Of a DNA stretch of 44,696 bases, positions 1 to 6,701 are shown one piece after another; position 1 is the stretch's first letter, and the number at the start of each line of letters is the position of its first letter. This stretch comes from an uncultured Eubacteriales bacterium (GTDB taxonomy: Bacteria > Bacillota > Clostridia > Christensenellales > Aristaeellaceae), in assembly GCA_902789365.1 (NCBI GenBank), contig CADANQ010000012.1:1-44696 (forward strand), read 5' to 3'. The notes under the pieces were generated by a model. It was not told the DNA's origin, did not search any database, and saw only the letters and a program-made list of their open reading frames with translations. The translations under genes and the position numbers were made by a program.

Positions 1-63
1 CATGCCGCTGAAGCGGATCATAATCGGAGGGAGATCCCTCCGATACCTCCCCGCTGCTGCCAT
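1..63 (-). CDS. possible 5' end of a minus-strand gene (partial)
   Basis: An open frame begins with ATG at 63 (minus strand) and runs 21 codons to the window edge without a stop. An AAGGAG Shine-Dalgarno sequence lies about 9 nt upstream of the ATG, which is the main support. The visible residues (Ala/Arg-rich start, then PPIMIRFSGM) match no family I recognise. It would be divergent from the gene at 214. The first codons overlap the palindrome at 23-44, which could fold over the start of the message. It may be spurious. Confidence 0.35.
   Translation of the reverse strand, partial: MAAAGRYRRDLPPIMIRFSGM
23..44. repeat. perfect 10+10 bp inverted repeat, operator or enhancer candidate
   Basis: ATCGGAGGGA and its exact reverse complement are separated by GA. 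No T-run follows on either strand, so a terminator is unlikely. It lies about 90 bp upstream of the sigma-54-like promoter at 132-148. That is the kind of distance at which activators of sigma-54 polymerase bind, but this link is inference. Confidence 0.5.
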
Positions 64-131
64 ACGTTTGTTCTCCTTCACACACGACTGAACAGTTACG
101 ATTCATGAGGATAAATAAACAGGAGAAACTA

Positions 132-148
132 TTGGCACGCGACATGCA
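132..148 (+). promoter_or_regulatory. sigma-54 (RpoN/SigL)-type promoter candidate
   Basis: TTGGCACGCGACATGCA matches the -24/-12 consensus (TTGGCACG-N4-TTGCA) except for one base in the -12 element. The invariant GG (134-135) and GC (146-147) have the required spacing. It lies about 50 nt upstream of the first ribosome binding site of the two-gene membrane unit. No convincing sigma-A promoter is seen between 64 and 196. Confidence 0.5.
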
Positions 149-196
149 CTGAAAGGCTCTTCTGTCTTTTCAAATGCGAATTCTGCGGGAGGATCA

Positions 197-217
197 ATGT
201 CGTCAGGCTGCCTGTGA
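197..217 (+). other. six-codon mini-ORF overlapping the next start
   Basis: ATG at 197 has a textbook GGGAGG ribosome binding site 5 nt upstream, but the frame ends at TGA 215-217 after six codons. That stop overlaps a GTG start of the following gene (GTGA). It could be a leader that couples translation, a decoy start, or the sign of a small frameshift. The sequence does not decide. Confidence 0.35.
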
Positions 218-828
218 GTTTCACTTCCACGGAGCAATTCAGCGAGAGAGATGCGATGGCAGAAATAAACCGGATGCGGCCTGCGGTTCTGAATGAACTG
301 AAAGTCCCGGGCCCGAATCAGGCGTCACTGCTCAGAGAAACAGGATGCAAATGCGTCTGTAATTACTGCCAAAGACCGCCGGCCTGGGCGGCCGAGATTC
401 AGAAAAGCGAAAAGAGGATAAAGACGGTCATGAGGATCAGCCTTACGGCCTCCATCATCGGTATTCTGATGCTGACCCTGCCTGTGCTTATTATACAAAT
501 GGGTGTTGATATACCGGTGTCCCAAAGGATGGCATTGTGTTATATCTGTTTTGCGTTTCTGATGATGGCCGCATATTTACCGATGCGCTTTCTGTACCCC
601 ATCCATAAAGGGGAACAGGTCGACAGAAAAATAAAAGACGCCATTCGGGACCGTCCGCCGCTGCTTGGGGACAGCATGGAGGAAGTCGCACGCCTGGCGA
701 AGGACTGTGCCGCGTATGCCGGCGGCGACGTCAGGGCGGATATGGAATGGACGGACCTGACCGGCGGCAAACACTGGCGCGTTAAAGTGCTTTATAACGC
801 TCATGAACGGAGGGATGAGGACGAATGA
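214..828 (+). CDS. two-pass membrane protein with a Cys cluster, unknown function
   Basis: A 204-residue protein of no family I recognise. A charged N-terminal part holds a tight cysteine cluster, C45-x-C47-x-C49-xx-C52, that could bind a metal or form disulfides. Two hydrophobic segments follow (about 73-97 and 106-128), then a soluble C-terminal part of about 75 residues ending in a charged tail. The GTG at 214 overlaps the stop of a short leader; ATG 256 is an alternative start with a weaker ribosome binding site. It overlaps the next gene by 4 nt (ATGA), so the two are probably co-translated. A sigma-54-like promoter lies upstream. Function cannot be inferred. Confidence 0.65.
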   Translation: MSFTSTEQFSERDAMAEINRMRPAVLNELKVPGPNQASLLRETGCKCVCNYCQRPPAWAAEIQKSEKRIKTVMRISLTASIIGILMLTLPVLIIQMGVDIPVSQRMALCYICFAFLMMAAYLPMRFLYPIHKGEQVDRKIKDAIRDRPPLLGDSMEEVARLAKDCAAYAGGDVRADMEWTDLTGGKHWRVKVLYNAHERRDEDE

Positions 829-1337
829 AACCGGCGAACAACGGACAGATGACGGACGTCAAAAGAATTCTGGGCATGATATTCGGCGCGATCGGACTTG
901 GCAGCCTGATTATCGGATGCTCTGTTTCCCTGGCCATCAAAAATACCGGGACATATCTGTGGTATTTGCCGGCCGTCATCATAGGCACGACAGGCATTGT
1001 GTTCCTGGTTCTCGGGGCGGCGTTCCTTATTTCGGAAAAGCGCAGGAGGGCCCTGGAGGAGGAACTTAAAAACCACGGCCGGGCGCTTGAAGCTTCGGTG
1101 ACGGACGTCCGGACCAATATGAACATAACCGTCAACGGACGCCATCCGTATTTTGTGGAGGTCCAATGGCAGGAACCCATGTCCGGCACGGTGCACGTGT
1201 TCCGGAGCCGGGATTTTGACTTTAACCCATGGGAGCTTGTCGAGGGGCGAAAGGTGAAAGTGTACGTGTCGGACAATGATTATTCCCGTTATTATCTGGA
1301 CCTGGAGTCCGTCCTGCCGAAGGTGGAGGTTCATTGA
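825..1337 (+). CDS. small two-pass membrane protein, unknown function
   Basis: A 170-residue protein with two hydrophobic segments (about 15-38 and 45-69), a short basic/acidic stretch of helical character (72-85) and a soluble C-terminal domain of about 85 residues rich in beta-type sequence (VNGRHPYFVEVQW, GRKVKVYV). The layout, two membrane spans then a small beta domain, recalls DUF3592-like proteins, but the match is only by general shape. It starts inside the stop of the preceding gene, implying coupling, and ends 75 nt before a hairpin terminator. The shared architecture of the pair (two spans plus soluble C-terminus) suggests they may act together. Confidence 0.7.
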   Translation: MKPANNGQMTDVKRILGMIFGAIGLGSLIIGCSVSLAIKNTGTYLWYLPAVIIGTTGIVFLVLGAAFLISEKRRRALEEELKNHGRALEASVTDVRTNMNITVNGRHPYFVEVQWQEPMSGTVHVFRSRDFDFNPWELVEGRKVKVYVSDNDYSRYYLDLESVLPKVEVH

Positions 1338-1404
1338 CGCCTGCCGGGACGCCCAGGCCGGCATCGCTCCCGCGGGCGGGCCTTTTTCGCCTCGGGAACG
1401 GTTC

Positions 1405-1435
1405 AAAAAAGACGCTCCTTTACGGAGCGTTTTTT
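1405..1435. terminator. bidirectional intrinsic terminator
   Basis: Stem ACGCTCC (1412-1418) pairs with GGAGCGT (1424-1430) around a 5-nt loop, followed by a T-run to 1435. On the other strand the A-run at 1405-1410 provides the U-tract. It sits between convergent genes ending at 1337 (+) and 1471 (-) and can serve both. Confidence 0.85.
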
Positions 1436-1470
1436 GTAACCGGAAAGCAAACGGATGAAAAGGACGGGTG

Positions 1471-3429
1471 TTAACGGGAATCGCTCTGCTCCGTCCGGAT
1501 CGGGATCAGGGGCATCGCGGTTTGCCGCTGGTGCGTGTCCACCAGCACGATCTGCAGCCAGAAGGGCCCCGTTTCAACCTCCTCCAGAGGCAGCTCGACA
1601 AGGGAAAAGCCTTCGTCGCCCCTCGCTATTTTGGCCGCGTAGGTATAGGCGCAGGGCGGCCATTCCTGCCAGGGAAGCGGCAGGCCGTTTGCGTCAAAGG
1701 CTGGCAGGCGGGGCTGGAACGACAGAGCGAAGGAAGAGATGTCTTTCAAAGGAATCTCCTGCCGGCCCGTGACCAGTTCGCCGCTGTTGTCAAAGGCAGA
1801 AAGCAGACGGGGCTGCCCGGTGCTTTTGTCCCGGACGACACGAAGGGCGGCGGCTTTGGGAACAAAGGATTCGGTCTCGGGGATGGTCAGGTTTTCACCC
1901 AGAGAGGAGGATGGCACCGTATAGGGAATCTCCGCGAGGCCGTAAGCCTGGTAGTAATCCTCCGCGCCGTCGCCGGTGATCCAGAAAGCGACGATCTGGC
2001 AGGGTTCCCCCTGCCCCTGAAGACAAAGGACGCGGCCGTCATATAAAGCGGTCAGCCGGTTGCCTTCAAGCCGCACGTTGTTCCCCGCGTACAGAAGGTA
2101 CATGCCTTTGCTTTCGCTGCCGCAGAGGACATAATACTTGGCCCTGGACAAGCCGTCCAGCTGCTCCCCGCTGAGCGTGACGCTGTATCCTTCCGGCTCG
2201 TTTGGCTTCGCGCTTGTGGGGCCGGGCTCGCCGTAGAGTTCCCCGGCGAAGCGGCGGACGAAGCGATCCCACCCGTCGGGAAGCCGAAGGTCGGCAATCC
2301 CGGCGTACCAGCGCTCGGACAACGCGCTGTCGGCGTAGCATGGAATGTGGATGGACAGGCCGCAGACATCCTTCAGGTTGCCGTTTCGCGCCAGAACACA
2401 GCGCTCCGCGGCGGCAAGCAGACTGTCCGCGCCGCCGCAACGCGAGGCGAAAGCGCACAGGTCCACCAGGTCGTATTCGGTGGTGCTTGCAACCCGGCCG
2501 AAGCTCCAGGCCTCCGTACGGGCCCGGCTGATATGGGAGAAGCTCTCCGGCAGCGTGCCCTCCAGACCGGCAAGAAAGCGTTCGGTTTCTTCCAGCAGGA
2601 CGCCGGCCTTGCCCAGATCGATTGCGGAAAGGGTGCATGGCTGCCAGTAATCCGGGAAAGACGCGTAATGTTCCTCATAGAAGGCGGCAAAACGCCGGAC
2701 GGCGCTTTGCCCGAAGACCGTCCCGTCGGCGCCGGGGAGCAGATCGGAGAGGAAGGCATAGTCCCAGCCCTCCGGGGGTTCGGTTTCCTCGGAGGCCACA
2801 AGGAATTCGGCGTAAGGCCTGACGGCATAGGCCGTTTCGCAGCCTGCCATCAGGCAGCAGTCGAAACCGACCGCCGTCAGGGGGTGTTCGCCGCATCCGG
2901 CAGCTTCCAGAACGCCTGCGATCTGCCTCAGGGACAGGGATCGTCCGCCCGCTTTTTCGTCCCTTCCGAAACCGCCCATGGCGCCGAAACCGTGGTTCCA
3001 GAGGATCAGGGCGGCGGGGCCTTCCCGCCGGTCAAGTCCCGCTTCAAGAAGCGTTTTCAGCATGGCGGGATCGGATATGTTGTTTTCGGGATAGGACGAA
3101 AGAAGCGTCCTGCTGCCGCGGGTAATCTGATACAGGAGGCATCCTTCGGCTGATGCGCCTGTAAACCAGCGCTCCGCGCCGCCCGTCATCACCAGAAGGG
3201 TCGTGTCGTCCCTGACGGAAGCCTGCATTTCAACAAGGTCCCGTTCGGCCAGGCCGCCGGCGGATTCCAGGTCGGAACCCACCATGTATACCAGGACTGT
3301 CCAGCCGGGGGACGCGGAGGATTGATTCGCGGGAGTTTCGTTCCGCGTTCCTCGCAGATACAGTATCAGGCCGACGCACAGGATTGCGGAAAGAGCGCAG
3401 GCGGCCCATATAGCCGCGCGGCGCTTCAT
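1471..3429 (-). CDS. membrane-anchored clostripain-family (C11) cysteine peptidase
   Basis: A 652-residue protein with a short basic N-terminus and a hydrophobic segment (about 6-25) acting as signal or anchor, so the rest lies outside the membrane. The peptidase C11 core follows: the first strand WTVLVYMVGSDLES (43-56), the catalytic His in LWNHGFG (H146) and the catalytic Cys in FDCCLMA (probably C192). C11 enzymes usually cleave after Arg or Lys and activate by self-cleavage; specificity here is not visible. The C-terminal 250 or so residues look like beta-rich accessory domains. It is the last gene of a unit with an ECF sigma factor and a membrane protein, overlapping the latter by 4 nt. 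That makes regulated proteolysis at the envelope, perhaps of the anti-sigma itself, a reasonable guess. Confidence 0.88.
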   Translation of the reverse strand: MKRRAAIWAACALSAILCVGLILYLRGTRNETPANQSSASPGWTVLVYMVGSDLESAGGLAERDLVEMQASVRDDTTLLVMTGGAERWFTGASAEGCLLYQITRGSRTLLSSYPENNISDPAMLKTLLEAGLDRREGPAALILWNHGFGAMGGFGRDEKAGGRSLSLRQIAGVLEAAGCGEHPLTAVGFDCCLMAGCETAYAVRPYAEFLVASEETEPPEGWDYAFLSDLLPGADGTVFGQSAVRRFAAFYEEHYASFPDYWQPCTLSAIDLGKAGVLLEETERFLAGLEGTLPESFSHISRARTEAWSFGRVASTTEYDLVDLCAFASRCGGADSLLAAAERCVLARNGNLKDVCGLSIHIPCYADSALSERWYAGIADLRLPDGWDRFVRRFAGELYGEPGPTSAKPNEPEGYSVTLSGEQLDGLSRAKYYVLCGSESKGMYLLYAGNNVRLEGNRLTALYDGRVLCLQGQGEPCQIVAFWITGDGAEDYYQAYGLAEIPYTVPSSSLGENLTIPETESFVPKAAALRVVRDKSTGQPRLLSAFDNSGELVTGRQEIPLKDISSFALSFQPRLPAFDANGLPLPWQEWPPCAYTYAAKIARGDEGFSLVELPLEEVETGPFWLQIVLVDTHQRQTAMPLIPIRTEQSDSR

Positions 3430-4079
3430 GATTCCGCGGCGGCCAGAGCCGCCTTCACAAAGCTGTCCTCCGCCATGTCGCGCGCGCTGAGAACCGCGTA
3501 TTGTCCGTTCTTTTGGAAGCAGGCGCTGAGAACGCCGGTATCCGCGTCGCGGTTCAGGCGCACCCCGGCATTTCCGTAAGCGGGCTGACCGTGCAGGGCC
3601 GAGGAAAGGGCGGTCTCCTTTACGGAGAGCGTCACGGTGAACTGCGCGCCGTCCTTTTTAATGACAAAAATGCTTTGCTCCCCGTCCGGCGCGAAAACGG
3701 CAAGAGCGGGATCGGTGATTTCCGCGATCTCCCAGCCGGGGAACATGCTTTGCGCCGCGGCGGCGTCATATCCGTAATCCCGCGCCGTGTCTCTGGCGCC
3801 GCTGACGGGCAGGCTGACGGTCCTGACCGCGCCGAAAACATAAGCCGAGGGCCGCAGGACCGTGGTCAAAAGCAGCACGAGCACAGCGGCAGCCGCGCCG
3901 AGGGCCGGAAGGACACGGGTAAGCAAAACCTGTTTCCGGCGGCTCTCCTTCTCCGCGTCCTTCCTGCGCAGCGCACGGTTTTCTTCCAGCATCAGACGCA
4001 GGGTTTCGTCCGCTTTTTCCTTAGAGAGGCGAACCTCGTCCATTTCCCGCTGGTAAGGGGTCCTGTTGTTTTGTGTCAT
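3426..4079 (-). CDS. single-pass membrane protein, probable anti-sigma factor
   Basis: A 217-residue protein with a charged helical N-terminal cytosolic part (about 1-50), one membrane span (about 56-73) and an extracytoplasmic domain of about 140 residues. The N-terminus has no HxxxCxxC motif, so it would be a non-zinc type of anti-sigma domain. The run SKEKADETLRLMLEENR resembles the helix found at the start of many clostridial RsiX/RsiV-like proteins. The identification rests mainly on context: its start overlaps the ECF sigma stop by 4 nt and its stop overlaps the protease start by 4 nt. The outer domain could be the sensor. Direct sequence evidence for sigma binding is weak. Confidence 0.65.
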   Translation of the reverse strand: MTQNNRTPYQREMDEVRLSKEKADETLRLMLEENRALRRKDAEKESRRKQVLLTRVLPALGAAAAVLVLLLTTVLRPSAYVFGAVRTVSLPVSGARDTARDYGYDAAAAQSMFPGWEIAEITDPALAVFAPDGEQSIFVIKKDGAQFTVTLSVKETALSSALHGQPAYGNAGVRLNRDADTGVLSACFQKNGQYAVLSARDMAEDSFVKAALAAAES

Positions 4080-4618
4080 GATGTATCCTTCCCGACCCGC
4101 TGCCGCAACTGGTCCCTTGCCCGCGACAGGCGGGTCTTGACGTTCTGTTCGGAAATACCGAGGATCCGGGCGATCTCCTTTACCGGAAGCTCCTCATAAT
4201 AGAACAGGTGGATGACGGTGCGGCTGTTGTCCGGAAGCTTTTCCACGGCTTCCCGTATCACCTCGACAGCATCGTCTTCCTCCCCCCCGCCGGGATCGCC
4301 TCCCGGAGCGGCGGGTAGGCCGCCGTCCTCTTCCTGCTTCTTCATCAGAGTGTCGTCATACAGGACCGTCAGTTTGATCCAGAGACTTCGGAAATGCTTG
4401 CGGCAGGCGTTGACGGTCACCCGGATCAGCCATGGCTTCAGGTGCGCCTCGCTTCGGATCCGGTCCGAATAACGTACCAGGGCCATGAATACGTCCTGCT
4501 GAATGTCTTCCGCCTTTGCTATGTCCTTGGTATGGGTCAGGGCGATGCGGTAGACCATGTCCCGGTAGGTCTCGTAAGCCGCAGTCAGCTCCTGGTCGGT
4601 CATGCGGGTGCCGTTCAT
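4076..4618 (-). CDS. ECF-type RNA polymerase sigma factor
   Basis: A 180-residue group IV sigma factor. Region 2 spans roughly residues 10-80 (YRDMVYRIAL, then AEDIQQDVFMALVR, with the region 2.4-type PWLIRVTVNACRK). A variable linker rich in Gly, Asp and Glu (about 95-118) follows, then region 4 (about 122-175) with the helix-turn-helix VKEIARILGISEQNVKTRLSR. It recruits core polymerase to a small regulon, commonly for envelope stress. A strong AGGAGGGG ribosome binding site precedes the ATG at 4618. It is first in an overlapping three-gene unit with an anti-sigma candidate and a C11 protease, so it probably responds to an envelope signal. Confidence 0.9.
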   Translation of the reverse strand: MNGTRMTDQELTAAYETYRDMVYRIALTHTKDIAKAEDIQQDVFMALVRYSDRIRSEAHLKPWLIRVTVNACRKHFRSLWIKLTVLYDDTLMKKQEEDGGLPAAPGGDPGGGEEDDAVEVIREAVEKLPDNSRTVIHLFYYEELPVKEIARILGISEQNVKTRLSRARDQLRQRVGKDTS

Positions 4619-4655
4619 GCAAACCCCTCCTGGCCATGTATATCATGATGTCTTA

Positions 4656-4684
4656 ATCATAACACACGGACAGAGGAATTGAAA
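4656..4684 (-). promoter_or_regulatory. promoter candidate for the ECF sigma operon
   Basis: On the minus strand TTTCAA (4684-4679) and TATGAT (4661-4656) are 17 nt apart, about 40 nt upstream of the sigma start codon. The -10 matches the sigma-A consensus at 5 of 6 positions; the -35 is weak. No second, ECF-type promoter was recognised. Confidence 0.45.
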
Positions 4685-4712
4685 GACGTTTCTTCATGAT
4701 CGCGGTATGCTG

Positions 4713-4750
4713 AAGGCGATGCGCGGGTGACCTGTTCCGCGCATCGCCTT
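4713..4750 (-). terminator. 14-bp perfect hairpin between two minus-strand genes
   Basis: AAGGCGATGCGCGG (4713-4726) and its exact complement (4737-4750) enclose a 10-nt loop, immediately after the 166-residue gene. The U-tract on the minus strand is only two residues, so it may act as a terminator of poor efficiency or as an RNA 3'-end stabiliser. It separates the exported-protein gene from the sigma operon. Confidence 0.6.
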
Positions 4751-4756
4751 TCGGGG

Positions 4757-5257
4757 TCACTTTCCGGATTGCTTCATCAGGATTTTCGCGCCGATCTCAA
4801 CGATTGTCCCGCAGATTTTTACCGTGTTTTCGATATCGGGGGAGATCTTGGCGACGATGGAGCCGTTCACATTGATGTTGGTTTCCGGGATGTCGATGTA
4901 CTTCCTGTGAGTCTGGATTCTGCAGGTAAAGGTCGTGCCGTTCTGAATGGAGGCGATGGTCCACACATGGTCAGGGATGCCGCTCTTGTCAGACCGGAGG
5001 ATAAGAACATGGGATTCTCCCTCCCGCATGTAAGCCCCGAAGGTGATCTGCTCGCCCTGAGCAACATGCCCCACTTCAATGTCGTCGAAGAAGACCGTGA
5101 CGCCGTATTTGGCAAGCATAGGATTGTGGCGGAGCTTCATGTGGAACATGCCGTAGATGACGTTGGTGTTTTCTCCGGCCACGCCCGCGGGAACGCAGGC
5201 GGCGATGAGGATGAGGAGTCCGAGGACGACGGCGAGGATTCTGATGTTCTTTTTCAT
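4757..5257 (-). CDS. small exported protein, possible lipoprotein, unknown function
   Basis: A 166-residue protein with a classical signal sequence: basic MKKNIR, a hydrophobic core (7-18), then IAAC ending at C21, which fits a lipobox. Cleavage after VPAGVAG as an ordinary signal peptide is also possible. The mature part appears beta-rich and ends in a hydrophobic/basic tail. I recognise no domain. AAGGAG precedes the start codon by about 9 nt. It lies upstream of the ECF sigma operon on the same strand but is separated by a strong hairpin, and is divergent from the mini-gene at 5460. The wide upstream region (5258-5459) includes a perfect palindrome that may regulate one or both directions. 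Confidence 0.75.
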   Translation of the reverse strand: MKKNIRILAVVLGLLILIAACVPAGVAGENTNVIYGMFHMKLRHNPMLAKYGVTVFFDDIEVGHVAQGEQITFGAYMREGESHVLILRSDKSGIPDHVWTIASIQNGTTFTCRIQTHRKYIDIPETNINVNGSIVAKISPDIENTVKICGTIVEIGAKILMKQSGK

Positions 5258-5368
5258 GGTGATTTCTCCTTTCCGAATTCACTTTCTTTCGTTGTTCCGG
5301 CAGTGGTTTCAGCTGCCTTTCATAAGCAATATCCGCCGGGACACGCAAAGGTGACGGTACGGGAGAAA

Positions 5369-5390
5369 TTTTAATTTCGGGAAATTAAAA
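5369..5390. promoter_or_regulatory. perfect 10+10 bp palindrome, operator candidate
   Basis: TTTTAATTTC and its exact complement GAAATTAAAA flank a GG centre. It ends 7 nt before the -35 element of the rightward promoter, in the space between divergent genes. AT-rich perfect dyads in this position are typical repressor or activator sites. No regulator gene is adjacent. Confidence 0.6.
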
Positions 5391-5397
5391 ATAAGCA

Positions 5398-5426
5398 TTT
5401 ACGGACAGGCGGTCAGGGAATATAAT
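5398..5426 (+). promoter_or_regulatory. sigma-A promoter for the mini-gene/acetyltransferase unit
   Basis: TTTACG (5398-5403) and a consensus TATAAT (5421-5426) are separated by exactly 17 nt. The start point would be near 5433, leaving a leader of about 27 nt before the ATG at 5460. Confidence 0.75.
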
Positions 5427-5459
5427 ATCATCAATATTTTACGGGAAGGAGCCTTTCGG

Positions 5460-5549
5460 ATGACAGTGCGCGCTTACATGATGATGACCGGACGGTACGC
5501 CATGGGCGGCCGTTATTTGGCGTACGCGGGTCCGAAGGGCGGGGCTTGA
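5460..5549 (+). CDS. 29-codon Met/Tyr-rich mini-gene, possible leader peptide
   Basis: ATG at 5460 follows a GGGAAGGAG ribosome binding site and a strong promoter, and the frame ends at TGA 5547-5549. The 29 residues include six Met (three in a row at 7-9), four Tyr and six Gly, with no hydrophobic segment. Inside the frame GTACGCC (5495-5501) can pair with GGCGTAC (5519-5525). A terminator-like hairpin begins 21 nt after the stop and the acetyltransferase starts beyond it. This is the layout of a leader-peptide attenuator, or alternatively of a free-standing small protein or sRNA. I recognise no homologue. Confidence 0.5.
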   Translation: MTVRAYMMMTGRYAMGGRYLAYAGPKGGA

Positions 5550-5569
5550 TTCCGGGCAGATGGATATCC

Positions 5570-5610
5570 GGGCCGCTCATCCCTTCGGATGGACGGCCCT
5601 CATTTGTTTT
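5570..5610 (+). terminator. terminator/attenuator hairpin before the acetyltransferase
   Basis: GGGCCG (5570-5575) pairs with CGGCCC (5594-5599), and inside it ATCC (5579-5582) pairs with GGAT (5587-5590) around CTTC. The sequence TCATTTGTTTT follows. The hairpin lies between the 29-codon mini-gene and the acetyltransferase, so read-through would be needed to express the latter from the promoter at 5398. Confidence 0.65.
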
Positions 5611-5643
5611 CCGTCCCAATCACAAAGAAGGGAGAACGGATGT

Positions 5644-6687
5644 ATGCGGAAGACGGGAACTCGGACGATTACCACACCCAGGCTGATCCTGAGGCGTTTT
5701 TGCCGGGAGGACGCCGGGGATATGTACCGGAACTGGGCGTCGGACAGGGAGGTCACCCGGTATCTGACCTGGCCGCCCCATTCATCGGCGGAGGTCACCG
5801 GCATGCTTCTTACACAGTGGATCGACAGGTATGAGGACGGCAGTTATTTCAACTGGGCGATCCAGCATAAGGAAAGCGGCGATGTTATCGGGAACATCTC
5901 GGTGGTCCGCCTGGACGAGGCGATCGATTCCGCCGAGATCGGTTACTGCCTGTCAAGGACATACTGGGGCCGGGGCATCATGCCCGAGGCGCTGCGGGCC
6001 GTGACCGCGTATCTGTTTGATACCGCGGAGATCAATCGGGTCTGGGCCGGGCACGACGTGGAGAATCCCAAATCCGGGCGGGTCATGGAGAAGGCCGGGA
6101 TGAAGCCGGAAGGGATTCTGCGGGCCTTCGGCAGAAACAACCGGGGCATATGCGACATGGCGGTGTATTCCATCCTGCGGGATGAACGCCTCCCTGTTCC
6201 GAAGGGGGAGCCTTCCGCGGTCAATGTGCGTTTTGCCCGGGAAGAGGACCTGGACAGGATCAACGAGCTGCGCAGGCAGGTCAACGACCTTCATGTTGCC
6301 GGGAAGCCCGAGGTGTTCAAGCCCGGCTTTTCGGACGAATTGCGGGATTATGTCCGCGTGATCTGGGGGGACGAGAGGAAAAAGATCGTCGTCGCCGAAC
6401 TGGACGGGACCGTCGCCGGATTCGCGGTGCTCAACCATATTACAAGGCCGGAGAATCCCTTCATGTACGTACGGGACTTTCTGGACGTGGACGAATTTGG
6501 CGTGGACAAAGAAAAACGCCGCCGGGGCGCGGCGGCGGCAATGATCCGTTTTATCCGGGATTACGCCCGGGAACAGGGCTACAAAAGACTTGAACTGAAT
6601 ATGTGGGAATTCAACCGGGGGGCCCTGGCCTTCTATGAGACCGCGGGCTTTGTGACCTACCGCAGATACATGGAGACGGAGCCCTGA
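5644..6687 (+). CDS. tandem GNAT-domain N-acetyltransferase
   Basis: A 347-residue protein with two GNAT folds. Domain 1 (about 5-180) is RimJ/RimL-like: TPRLILRRF at its start and the acetyl-CoA loop YWGRGIMPEALRA, as in enzymes acetylating N-terminal amines of ribosomal proteins or small molecules. Domain 2 (about 190-345) has its own acetyl-CoA motif (DKEKRRRGAAAAMIRF) and the typical NRGALAFYETAGF end. Substrates are not visible. I place the start at ATG 5644, with AAGGGAG 9 nt upstream; an in-frame ATG at 5560 would run through the terminator-like hairpin and lacks a good ribosome binding site. Regulation by the upstream mini-gene/attenuator is possible. Confidence 0.88.
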   Translation: MRKTGTRTITTPRLILRRFCREDAGDMYRNWASDREVTRYLTWPPHSSAEVTGMLLTQWIDRYEDGSYFNWAIQHKESGDVIGNISVVRLDEAIDSAEIGYCLSRTYWGRGIMPEALRAVTAYLFDTAEINRVWAGHDVENPKSGRVMEKAGMKPEGILRAFGRNNRGICDMAVYSILRDERLPVPKGEPSAVNVRFAREEDLDRINELRRQVNDLHVAGKPEVFKPGFSDELRDYVRVIWGDERKKIVVAELDGTVAGFAVLNHITRPENPFMYVRDFLDVDEFGVDKEKRRRGAAAAMIRFIRDYAREQGYKRLELNMWEFNRGALAFYETAGFVTYRRYMETEP

Positions 6688-6701
6688 GGTTTTCTTCGGC
6701 T

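Noticed and set aside
5427-5643. T-box leader before the acetyltransferase
   Set aside because: No T-box consensus sequence and no specifier-loop arrangement could be seen; the hairpin is better explained as a simple terminator or attenuator.
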